A stretch of DNA of 64,000 nucleotides. It comes from Prevotella sp. (lineage in GTDB: Bacteria; Bacteroidota; Bacteroidia; Bacteroidales; Bacteroidaceae). The stretch's first letter is position 1; each line of letters opens with the position of its first letter. The notes beneath the pieces were generated by a model. It was not told the DNA's origin and ran no database searches. It saw nothing but the letters and a program-made list of their open reading frames with translations. The DNA lies in contig JAFTFX010000017.1 of NCBI GenBank assembly GCA_017458225.1, positions 19,503-83,502 on the forward strand, given 5' to 3'. Shown here in pieces: positions 57,620 to 64,000 of the stretch. A program made the translations under genes and the position numbers.

Positions 57620-58660
57620 ATGACTGATAAAGATTTCTGCCTGAGTTCGTATATCGCTTTCCGATATATCTGGAAAGACGGCGTTGACTTTGCCGAAGGA
57701 TTCCAGCACAAGAACTATCGCCCACTGAACCCCGACGAGCGCATCGGCGTGAAGACATCAGAAGACATCGACCGCGAGATTCAACGACAGTTCGATGCCC
57801 TCTACCGTAAGTACGACAACATCGGCATCCTGCTCTCGGGCGGTATGGACAGCGCCAATCTGGCTGCCTACTTAAAGCCCGGCAGCCATGCCTACACCTT
57901 CAACTCGGTATCGGGCGTGTTCGATGCCGACGTGGAACGCGCCAAGAAGTACTGCGCAAAATGGCAACTGCAGCACCACCTCATCGACATCACCCTCGAT
58001 GACTACCGGCAGTACACTCCCATCGTCATGCGACACAAGTTTGCTCCCGTCCATTCCATCGAGCCGCAGATCTACAAGGCTGCCGAACTGGCCAAGAACG
58101 ACGGCGTGCAGCTGATGATTGTCGGCGAGAGTGCCGACCTAATCTTCGGCGGCATGGACAAGCTGATCAGCCCAGAGTGGACCTTCGACGGCTTTGCACG
58201 CCGCTACACCTTCCTCGATCCACAGCTGGTACTCACCCACCCTGTCGACCAGTCTGCACTCTTCGAGCGCTATCGCACAGGAGCTGAGACCATCGACTTC
58301 ATGCGCTTCATGGACGAGGTGTTTGCCGTGGAGAGCAGCAGTTCCTACCTGAACGCCTTCGGAGCGGCTTGGATGCCCTATTACGACCCATACGCCTGTC
58401 TGGTAATGACCGACCCGCTGGACATGAATCGTGTACGCAACGGCGAACCCAAATATCTGGTTCGCGGTCTCTATGCCCTGAAATATCCCGAATTGGAAAT
58501 TCCGTTCAAGATACCCATGCCACGTCCTGTCGATGCTATTTTCAAAGACTGGGAAGGCCCCAAGCGGCCTGAGTTCCGTCAGGACATACCGATGCATCAG
58601 CTGACGGGCAACCAGAAGTGGCAACTGTGGTGTGCCGAACAATTCCTAAACATGCTTTGA
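57620..58660 (+). CDS. Asparagine synthase-like PP-loop protein
   Basis: A protein of 346 residues. The PP-loop ILLSGGMDSANLAAYL (SGGxDS) binds ATP; VGESADLIFGGMDKL follows, as in the synthetase half of asparagine synthase. There is no N-terminal glutaminase domain. It may amidate or modify a sugar or glycan building block. It is the middle gene of tagD-asn-licD, 11 nt after tagD. Confidence 0.8.
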   Translation: MTDKDFCLSSYIAFRYIWKDGVDFAEGFQHKNYRPLNPDERIGVKTSEDIDREIQRQFDALYRKYDNIGILLSGGMDSANLAAYLKPGSHAYTFNSVSGVFDADVERAKKYCAKWQLQHHLIDITLDDYRQYTPIVMRHKFAPVHSIEPQIYKAAELAKNDGVQLMIVGESADLIFGGMDKLISPEWTFDGFARRYTFLDPQLVLTHPVDQSALFERYRTGAETIDFMRFMDEVFAVESSSSYLNAFGAAWMPYYDPYACLVMTDPLDMNRVRNGEPKYLVRGLYALKYPELEIPFKIPMPRPVDAIFKDWEGPKRPEFRQDIPMHQLTGNQKWQLWCAEQFLNML

Positions 58661-58664
58661 AGTG

Positions 58665-59456
58665 ATGCAGCAGACCGATTTCGACCGACGCTTTAAAGAG
58701 CAGATTCTGCATGTGTTCAAGTTCACCGTAAAGTTCCTTGAACAGCATGGCCTGCGCTATGTGGCCTGCGGTGGTACTGTGCTGGGAGCCGTGCGCCACC
58801 AAGACTTCATTCCCTGGGATGACGATATTGACATCTACCTGCCGCGTGCCGACTACGAACGTCTGCTCGACCTGAAACAGGAGGCCCGCCAGCAGGGCTT
58901 CGATGTCATCTCGCTGCGCGACAAAGGCTACTATCTGCCCTTTGCCAAGGTCTCCGACATGCACACCACGTTGTGGGAGCAACCGGAGTTCCCCTTTGTG
59001 ATGGGGGTCTATGTAGACCTTTTCGCCTTGGACAATTTCGACTGCAGCGATGAGGAGCTGACGGCCATCCAGCGCATGAGTCTGAAGAAGTTCTACAACT
59101 ATCAGAAGACCCTTCAATACCCGTTGCTGAGCCCTCTGCGCTCCGTCATGCTGCGCCGTTTCATGAATTACCAGAAGTGGTACAGCAGCTTCGACGGTCC
59201 GAAGTCGGTGTGTGTCACCCAGTGGGCCGGCAAGATTTTCAAGCGTGAGTGGTTCGAAGACACCATCGAGCTGCCCTTCGGCGATACCACCGTCGTTGTT
59301 CCGCGCGACTACGACGGCTACCTCACCTGCCTCTACGGCGACTACATGCAGTTGCCGCCTGAAGAAAAACGAGTGTCGGAACACAACCATCGCTACCTGA
59401 ACTTCGATGAAGGTCTGACACTCGAAGAGATCAAAAAAAAGGATTGCCATCTGTAA
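58665..59456 (+). CDS. LicD-family phosphotransferase
   Basis: A protein of 263 residues. It has YVACGGTVLGAVRHQDFIPWDDDIDIYLPR, the LicD/fukutin nucleotidyltransferase-like motif with metal-binding DDD, then YVDLFALDN. LicD proteins transfer phosphocholine or similar phospho-groups to glycans. Together with tagD this suggests addition of glycerol phosphate. The ATG at 58665 is chosen over GTG at 58662. The stop is within a hairpin that is probably the operon terminator. Confidence 0.87.
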   Translation: MQQTDFDRRFKEQILHVFKFTVKFLEQHGLRYVACGGTVLGAVRHQDFIPWDDDIDIYLPRADYERLLDLKQEARQQGFDVISLRDKGYYLPFAKVSDMHTTLWEQPEFPFVMGVYVDLFALDNFDCSDEELTAIQRMSLKKFYNYQKTLQYPLLSPLRSVMLRRFMNYQKWYSSFDGPKSVCVTQWAGKIFKREWFEDTIELPFGDTTVVVPRDYDGYLTCLYGDYMQLPPEEKRVSEHNHRYLNFDEGLTLEEIKKKDCHL

Positions 59457-59469
59457 GCAATCCTTTTTT
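59433..59469. terminator. Bidirectional terminator between licD and metG
   Basis: The stem AAAAAAGGATTGC/GCAATCCTTTTTT with a 9-nt loop has A/T tracts on both sides. It overlaps the licD stop and lies 17 nt after the metG stop. Confidence 0.8.
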
Positions 59470-59485
59470 CATTTATTATTTAGCT

Positions 59486-61597
59486 TCATCCAACCTGACT
59501 ACCGGGCTTCACATCCTTTGTGGTGGTGACCACGCTAAGGCTCTCGTCGAAGTCAACGGCTGAGAGAATCATGCCCTGACTTTCAATACCCATCATGTTG
59601 CGCGGTGCAAAGTTGGCCACGAACAGGATGCGACGGCCTATCAGCTCTTCAGGCTTCTCGTAGAAAGCGGCAATGCCCGAGCAGATGGTGCGGTCGGTAC
59701 CTGTGCCGTCGTCGATGGTGAACTGCAGCAGTTTCTTTGACTTCTTCACCTTCTGGCAGTCCTTCACCAGGCCCACACGAATGTCCAGCTTTTCGAAGTC
59801 CTCGAACGAGACGGTGTCCTTAATAGGAACCCCTCCCGACCTCCCCGAAGGGGAGGAGCTGTTGGTCTCTCCCCCTTCGGGGGAGTTGGAGGGGGTGTTA
59901 TCTTTTTTCATAGCAGCCAGCTTGTCAAGTTGCTTCTGGATGACCTCGTCCTCAATCTTCTCGAATAGCAGTAGTGGTTCGCCCAGTTGGTGTCCGGCCT
60001 GCAGCAGATCGGTACTGCCCAACTGTTCCCATTCGAAGTTCTCAATGCCCAGCATCTCGCGCAACTTCTTTGACGAGAACGGCAGGAACGGCTCGAAGGC
60101 GATGGCCAGATTGGCCGTCAGCTGCAAGCAGATGTTCAAGATGGTCTCGCAGCGCTTCGGGTCGGTCTTCCAGACTTTCCACGGCTCGCAGTCGGTGATG
60201 TACTTATTGCCGATGCGCGCCAGGTTCATAGCCTCAAACTGGGCATCGCGGAACTTGAACTGCTCCAGCAACCGCTCCACTTTCTCTTTCACATCCTTGA
60301 ACTCAGCCAGTGCCTGACGGTCCACATCCTGCAGCTCGCCGCAGGCAGGCACCACGCCATTCCAGTATTTCTTCGTAAGCTGTAGGGCACGGTTCACGAA
60401 GTTGCCGTAGACGGCCACCAACTCGTTGTTGTTGCGATCCTGAAAGTCCTTCCAAGTGAAGTTGTTATCCTTGGTCTCGGGGGCATTGGCCGTCAGCACA
60501 TAGCGCAGCACGTCCTGCTTGCCAGGCATGTCCTCCAGATATTCGTGCAGCCAGACAGCCCAGTTGCGCGAGGTTGAAATCTTGTCGTTCTCCAGGTTCA
60601 GGAACTCGTTAGCCGGCACGTTGTCGGGCAGGATATACTTGCCGTGGGCCTTCATCATCACAGGGAAGATGATGCAGTGGAACACGATGTTGTCCTTACC
60701 GATGAAGTGGACAAGGCGTGTGTCCTCATCCTGCCACCACTGCTCCCACGAGCCCCACTTCTTGGGTTCTTTCTCGCAGAGTTCCTTGGTGTTCGAGACG
60801 TAGCCGATGGGTGCGTCGAACCACACGTAGAGCACTTTTCCGTCGGCTCCCTCCACAGGCACGGGGATGCCCCAGTCCAGGTCGCGCGTCATGGCGCGAG
60901 GCTGCAGGTCCATGTCGAGCCATGACTTGCACTGTCCGTAGACGTTCGGTCTCCACTCCTTGTGCTCCTCCAGAATCCACTTCTTCAGCCACTCCTGATA
61001 TTCGTTCAAGGGCAGATACCAGTTCTTCGTCTCCTTCAGCACGGGTGTAGAGCCGCTGATGGTCGACTTCGGGTTGATCAACTCCATGGGGCTCAGGTCG
61101 CGACCACACTTCTCGCACTGGTCGCCGTATGCACCCTGATTGTGGCAATGGGGGCACTCGCCCGTCACATAGCGGTCGGCCAGGAACTGCTTAGCCTCTT
61201 CGTCGTAGAGCTGTGTGGTCGTCTCCTCGGTCAGCTTTCCTTCGTCGTAGAGTTTGCGGAACCACTCGGCAGCAAACTTGTGGTGAGTTTCTGAGGTGGT
61301 GCGGCTGTAGATATCGAACGAAATGCCGAACTCACGGAACGAGTCCTTGATCATCTTGTGATAGCGGTCTACCACGTCCTGCGGCGTGATACCCTCCTTG
61401 CGCGCACGAATAGTAATAGGTACGCCATGCTCGTCGCTTCCGCCGATGAACATCACATCGCGCTTCTTCAGTCTGAGATAGCGCACGTAGATATCAGCTG
61501 GCACATACACACCAGCCAAGTGGCCAATGTGCACGCCGCCATTGGCATAGGGCAGTGCGGCCGTCACGGTCGTACGCTTGAAATTTTTCTGTTCCAT
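59486..61597 (-). CDS. metG: Methionyl-tRNA synthetase with in-frame palindrome insert
   Basis: A protein of 703 residues. It has [16 protein letters not shown] (HIGH), the zinc-binding [18 protein letters not shown], the KMSKS-equivalent DKISTSRNW, the anticodon-binding domain and a C-terminal EMAP-like tRNA-binding domain ([11 protein letters not shown]). It charges tRNA-Met. In the linker before the last domain, residues about 567-590 ([20 protein letters not shown]) come from a 72-bp family B palindrome pair at 59828-59899, exactly 24 codons. Confidence 0.95.
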   Translation of the reverse strand: MEQKNFKRTTVTAALPYANGGVHIGHLAGVYVPADIYVRYLRLKKRDVMFIGGSDEHGVPITIRARKEGITPQDVVDRYHKMIKDSFREFGISFDIYSRTTSETHHKFAAEWFRKLYDEGKLTEETTTQLYDEEAKQFLADRYVTGECPHCHNQGAYGDQCEKCGRDLSPMELINPKSTISGSTPVLKETKNWYLPLNEYQEWLKKWILEEHKEWRPNVYGQCKSWLDMDLQPRAMTRDLDWGIPVPVEGADGKVLYVWFDAPIGYVSNTKELCEKEPKKWGSWEQWWQDEDTRLVHFIGKDNIVFHCIIFPVMMKAHGKYILPDNVPANEFLNLENDKISTSRNWAVWLHEYLEDMPGKQDVLRYVLTANAPETKDNNFTWKDFQDRNNNELVAVYGNFVNRALQLTKKYWNGVVPACGELQDVDRQALAEFKDVKEKVERLLEQFKFRDAQFEAMNLARIGNKYITDCEPWKVWKTDPKRCETILNICLQLTANLAIAFEPFLPFSSKKLREMLGIENFEWEQLGSTDLLQAGHQLGEPLLLFEKIEDEVIQKQLDKLAAMKKDNTPSNSPEGGETNSSSPSGRSGGVPIKDTVSFEDFEKLDIRVGLVKDCQKVKKSKKLLQFTIDDGTGTDRTICSGIAAFYEKPEELIGRRILFVANFAPRNMMGIESQGMILSAVDFDESLSVVTTTKDVKPGSQVG
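59828..59899. repeat. Family B palindrome pair inside metG
   Basis: The first part AACCCCTCCCGACCTCCCC (19 nt) is identical to the left end of the DUF559 cassette at 50773. A second, inverted hairpin (CTCCCCCTTCGGGGGAG) closes the element with GGGTGTT. It is 72 nt long and in frame. Confidence 0.75.
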
Positions 61598-61633
61598 TGT
61601 GATTTAAATACGTATTTATTGCTAATTTGCCTG

Positions 61634-61665
61634 CAAAGGTACGATTAAGTGAGTGAAAATGCAAA
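61634..61665 (-). promoter_or_regulatory. Promoter of metG
   Basis: TACCTTTG (61634-61641) and TTTG (61662-61665) on the minus strand, 20-nt spacing. Confidence 0.65.
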
Positions 61666-61683
61666 AAAAAAGGAAAAAAGCTG

Positions 61684-61691
61684 TACCTTTG
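61684..61691 (+). promoter_or_regulatory. -7 box of the AraC lipoprotein gene
   Basis: TACCTTTG, 29 nt before the ATG at 61721; divergent with metG. Confidence 0.55.
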
Positions 61692-61720
61692 CTGTCAATT
61701 TTTGCAAACATCCTTAATTT

Positions 61721-63457
61721 ATGAAGCATCGTATAGTGTTATATACATTAGCAGTTGTCACTACCATTATGATGATGGTAGGTTGCACGGTGGATGGCAG
61801 TACTCAGCATGAGGAGCAGCCGCAGGAAAGGCTACGGGTAGGCGAGCACAGCTCGGGAATCACCATCTATACCCAACAGGCAGCGATGGATGTCTATGAC
61901 TACGACCCGATGCGAGCGCTGCAAATCATCGACTCGGCGGTCATCGTTGGTAATCTGAGCGACTGGCGGGCCGATAAGAACAGGGCACGCATCTACAGCC
62001 AGACGAGGCTTAGAGAGCGGCTGGACTCGCTGATGAACTGGCCCGCCGGCGCACGGCTCGATACAGCCCGCGCCATCGGTGAACGGTTGCTCAGGCACGA
62101 CTCCGTCAAGAATCGTCTGGAAGAGCAACAGGATGTACTGGAAATACTTGTTCATGCGGCACGGCTGAAGGAAGACACTTTGACGTGGCTCAAGCGGTCA
62201 CGGCAGTTGGTGGAGGTGTGCCGCCTGCAGGGAGCCGAGACCGAGGCTCTGCGCAACGAGGCCGAGGTGGGTGCAGCACTCTGCAGAATGGGACAGCCGG
62301 ATGATGGCATGGCCATGCTGGATAGCGTGATCGCTGCGCTACAACAGACCCTCCCCCAGCCCCTCCCTGTGAAGGAGGGGAGTATATACTCTCAAGGACA
62401 GAAGCAAGCGAATGAACTATCTGCTCCCTCCCTCACAGGGAGGGCGGGGGGAGGGTCTTTCAACGAACTCGATGCCCTCGTCATTGCCCTGAAGCGGAAA
62501 ATTGGCGTGATGACCGCCACCGGACAAGCTGCTGAGGTCTTGCCGCTGGCACGTCGTATCGTCACCGTGCTCGACGACTATGAGCAGCATCCTGACCGGT
62601 ATCACGACGGCACCTACCGCGAGCCGTCCGCCGACAGTCGTAATGACTACATCCGCTTTTACCGCTCACAGGCCGAGAACTTCATCGCCACCGCCTATGC
62701 CGACTTGGGAAAGACCAGTGACATGCAGGCAACGTTTGAACGCCTAGAGAACATCGTCATCGATGCCGAGGCCCGTGAGCATCTGGCTCGTTACCGTGCA
62801 CTGGAGCAAAAGATGCAGTCAGAGCACCAGCGGTTGGAGATGGAGGCACAGGCCCAGCGCAACCTCTACTTCGCCATCATCGTCTGCATCTTGCTCGCAG
62901 TCGCCCTTGCCGCCCTCGCGTGGTATTTCCGGCAGATGCGCATCGTCAAGCAGAAGAACTGGTATCTGGTGCAATATATTGAGAAGACTCCCCCCCAGCC
63001 CCTCCCTGTGAGGGAGGGGAGTAATTACTCTCAAGGCGAGGATTCAGTGGAAGAACTATCTACTCCCCTCCCTCCCAGGGAGGGGCCGGGGGAGAGTCTG
63101 CCGAGGGAGAGTCTTGGCGATTCTGCCCTCTTCGCCCAGATTCACGACACCATCATCCGCGAAGGTCTCTACCTCAACCCCAACTGTGACCGCCAGATGC
63201 TCACCGACCGCTTCGGGCTGTCTAAGGAGCGACTCGGTTCGCTCTTCGTCCAGTACAGCGATGCCAAGAACGTCTCTGCCTTCATCAATGGCCTGCGCCT
63301 CGCCCATGCTGCCCATCTGCTCACCACGCAGCCCGACATGGACATCCGCGAAGTGGCAGCGGCCAGCGGCTTCGGCAGCCACCAGTATTTCAGCACCTGC
63401 TTCAAGCAGCGCTTCGGTCTATCACCCACCGACTACCGCGCTGCCAAAGGTCTCTAA
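61721..63457 (+). CDS. Membrane-bound AraC-type regulator with lipobox and TPR-like sensor
   Basis: A protein of 578 residues. The N-terminus has a lipobox (MMMVGC), followed by helical TPR-like repeats (about 40-375), a transmembrane helix (about 383-405, YFAIIVCILLAVALAALAWYF region) and a C-terminal AraC helix-turn-helix (about 480-578; VAAASGFGSHQYFSTCFKQ, FGLSPTDYR). This layout suits a regulator that senses outside and binds DNA inside. Two family A palindrome pairs interrupt it in frame: 62346-62460 in the sensor and 62982-63100 just after the membrane helix. Confidence 0.8.
   Translation: MKHRIVLYTLAVVTTIMMMVGCTVDGSTQHEEQPQERLRVGEHSSGITIYTQQAAMDVYDYDPMRALQIIDSAVIVGNLSDWRADKNRARIYSQTRLRERLDSLMNWPAGARLDTARAIGERLLRHDSVKNRLEEQQDVLEILVHAARLKEDTLTWLKRSRQLVEVCRLQGAETEALRNEAEVGAALCRMGQPDDGMAMLDSVIAALQQTLPQPLPVKEGSIYSQGQKQANELSAPSLTGRAGGGSFNELDALVIALKRKIGVMTATGQAAEVLPLARRIVTVLDDYEQHPDRYHDGTYREPSADSRNDYIRFYRSQAENFIATAYADLGKTSDMQATFERLENIVIDAEAREHLARYRALEQKMQSEHQRLEMEAQAQRNLYFAIIVCILLAVALAALAWYFRQMRIVKQKNWYLVQYIEKTPPQPLPVREGSNYSQGEDSVEELSTPLPPREGPGESLPRESLGDSALFAQIHDTIIREGLYLNPNCDRQMLTDRFGLSKERLGSLFVQYSDAKNVSAFINGLRLAHAAHLLTTQPDMDIREVAAASGFGSHQYFSTCFKQRFGLSPTDYRAAKGL
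62346..62460. repeat. Complete family A palindrome pair in the AraC gene (sensor)
   Basis: Inverted modules (CCCCTCCCTGTGAAGGAGGGG and CTCCCTCCCTCACAGGGAGGG) enclose a 30-nt spacer with ACTCTCAAGG and GAACTATCT. Confidence 0.8.
62982..63100. repeat. Complete family A palindrome pair in the AraC gene (juxtamembrane)
   Basis: Same layout as 62346-62460, with spacer parts ACTCTCAAGG and GAACTATCTACTCC conserved, so both are copies of one roughly 115-bp element. Confidence 0.8.
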
Positions 63458-63516
63458 CAACGCTTTAGAAATCGTCTGCCACGTTTACAAATCTGTCTGA
63501 AATCGTTTTCAAATTT

Positions 63517-63546
63517 GTCTGCGCCATTGCCGGCGCAGACTTTTTT
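63517..63546 (+). terminator. Rho-independent terminator after the AraC gene
   Basis: A perfect 9-bp GC-rich stem GTCTGCGCC/GGCGCAGAC, 6-nt loop, followed by TTTTTT. Confidence 0.85.
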
Positions 63547-63592
63547 ATGTACTTTCGCAGGCAAACATTTATTTATTAATTAAGGTACACCT

Positions 63593-63796
63593 ATGCAAAC
63601 ATCTACATTAGTCATCCTGCTGACGGGCATCATCGCGATGCTCGTCGCGCTCGTCGGTTTCCTTTGCTGGCGCATGGCCCGTAAGAACGACGAACTGCGC
63701 CACAAGAACAACGTCATCGTCAGCGAGGTGGAGCGCAACCAGCGCCTCATCGACCGTGCCGTCAGCCTCGGCCTCAATCGTGCCGCCCTGCTGTAA
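63593..63796 (+). CDS. Small membrane protein, unknown function
   Basis: A protein of 67 residues with one N-terminal transmembrane helix (about 5-27, TLVILLTGIIAMLVALVGFL) and a charged helical tail (RKNDELRHKNNVIVSEVERNQRLIDRA), likely a coiled coil in the cytoplasm. It has its own upstream TACTTTCG box, near the consensus. It precedes an exported-protein gene by 63 nt. Confidence 0.65.
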   Translation: MQTSTLVILLTGIIAMLVALVGFLCWRMARKNDELRHKNNVIVSEVERNQRLIDRAVSLGLNRAALL

Positions 63797-63859
63797 CCTG
63801 CGCGATGGAATAGTTAGAAACCTGCTCAGATAAATTAACTCAACAAAACAATAAAAACA

Positions 63860-64000
63860 ATGAAAAAGACAATTATCCTTTTGTTTGTTCTGCTTGTGCA
63901 GTTGACCGCACAGGCACAGTTACGCAGTGGTCACTTCTTCAAGACAGTGCAGCGTGAGAATCTGACGGAACAGGAAGCCGTGGAGCGTTTCGGCCAATGG
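63860..64000 (+). CDS. Exported protein, 3' partial
   Basis: The first 47 codons are present; the gene runs off the window. A signal peptide (MKKTIILLFVLLVQLTAQAQ) precedes RSGHFFKTVQRENLTEQEAVERFG. The family cannot be named from this fragment. Confidence 0.6.
   Translation, partial: MKKTIILLFVLLVQLTAQAQLRSGHFFKTVQRENLTEQEAVERFGQW

Overview
The window looks like chromosomal DNA of a Bacteroidota member of order Bacteroidales, most likely Prevotella or a close relative. The evidence is the -7 promoter box TAnnTTTG upstream of most transcription units, a PorQ homologue of the type IX secretion system, an SBP-type and a hybrid two-component sensor kinase, the DUF6089-uppS-bamA-ompH-ompH and porQ-cmk neighbourhoods, and Bacteroidales-type release factor 2, MetG and LolC proteins. 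The genus is an inference.

Layout. 1-3000: end of a HepT-like gene, a strongly structured 6S-like RNA, two secreted proteins, a DUF4160/DUF2442 pair and a 22-nt repeat array. 3000-10410: rhaD, two tandem SBP-PAS histidine kinases (the first has Tyr in place of the phosphoacceptor His) and an AraC regulator. 10417-11360: hicAB and tRNA-Ser with duplicated 3' ends. 11448-16228 (minus): S8 peptidase, TonB, polyprenyl synthetase, TatD. 16331-26600: porQ-cmk, an ABC ATPase, a GNAT-parE unit, OmpA, a methyltransferase and a secreted endonuclease I. 26733-30944 (minus): ompH-like, murI, xerD, rbfA, lolC. 31248-35099: an accessory block with two AAA_14/DUF4143 ATPases and a start-less hypothetical gene. 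35212-42055 (minus): the outer-membrane biogenesis operon and a DUF6242 lipoprotein. 42185-45751: a hybrid sensor kinase. 45916-53671 (plus): acyl-CoA ligase, prfB, a small membrane protein, CYTH, yicC, a DUF559-guanylate kinase fusion, a REP-associated tyrosine transposase and nadD. 53697-59456: glycan genes (two glycosyltransferases, flippase, TagD, asparagine synthase-like, LicD). 59486 to end: metG, a membrane-tethered AraC lipoprotein, a small membrane protein and a partial exported protein.

The most unusual layer is repeats acting on genes. (1) GC-rich palindromes of family A lie in pairs at operon junctions or inside ORFs (parE, rbfA, lolC, ompH, bamA, uppS, the AraC lipoprotein) and add short peptides in frame. 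(2) A related family B forms about 43-bp inverted repeats around a DUF559 endonuclease-like gene; this roughly 520-bp cassette sits between the yicC stop and gmk and makes an in-frame DUF559-Gmk fusion. A cargo-free 72-bp version lies in frame in metG. (3) A RAYT-type HUH transposase with a Rossmann/DprA-like tail and its own TTGCGTTG palindromes lies next door, between gmk and nadD. (4) Three unrelated families of tandem arrays share an exact 22-nt period, have units with dyad symmetry, and each lies upstream of a gene promoter. No function is established for any of these; the assignments come from reading the sequence and from family knowledge, without database searches.
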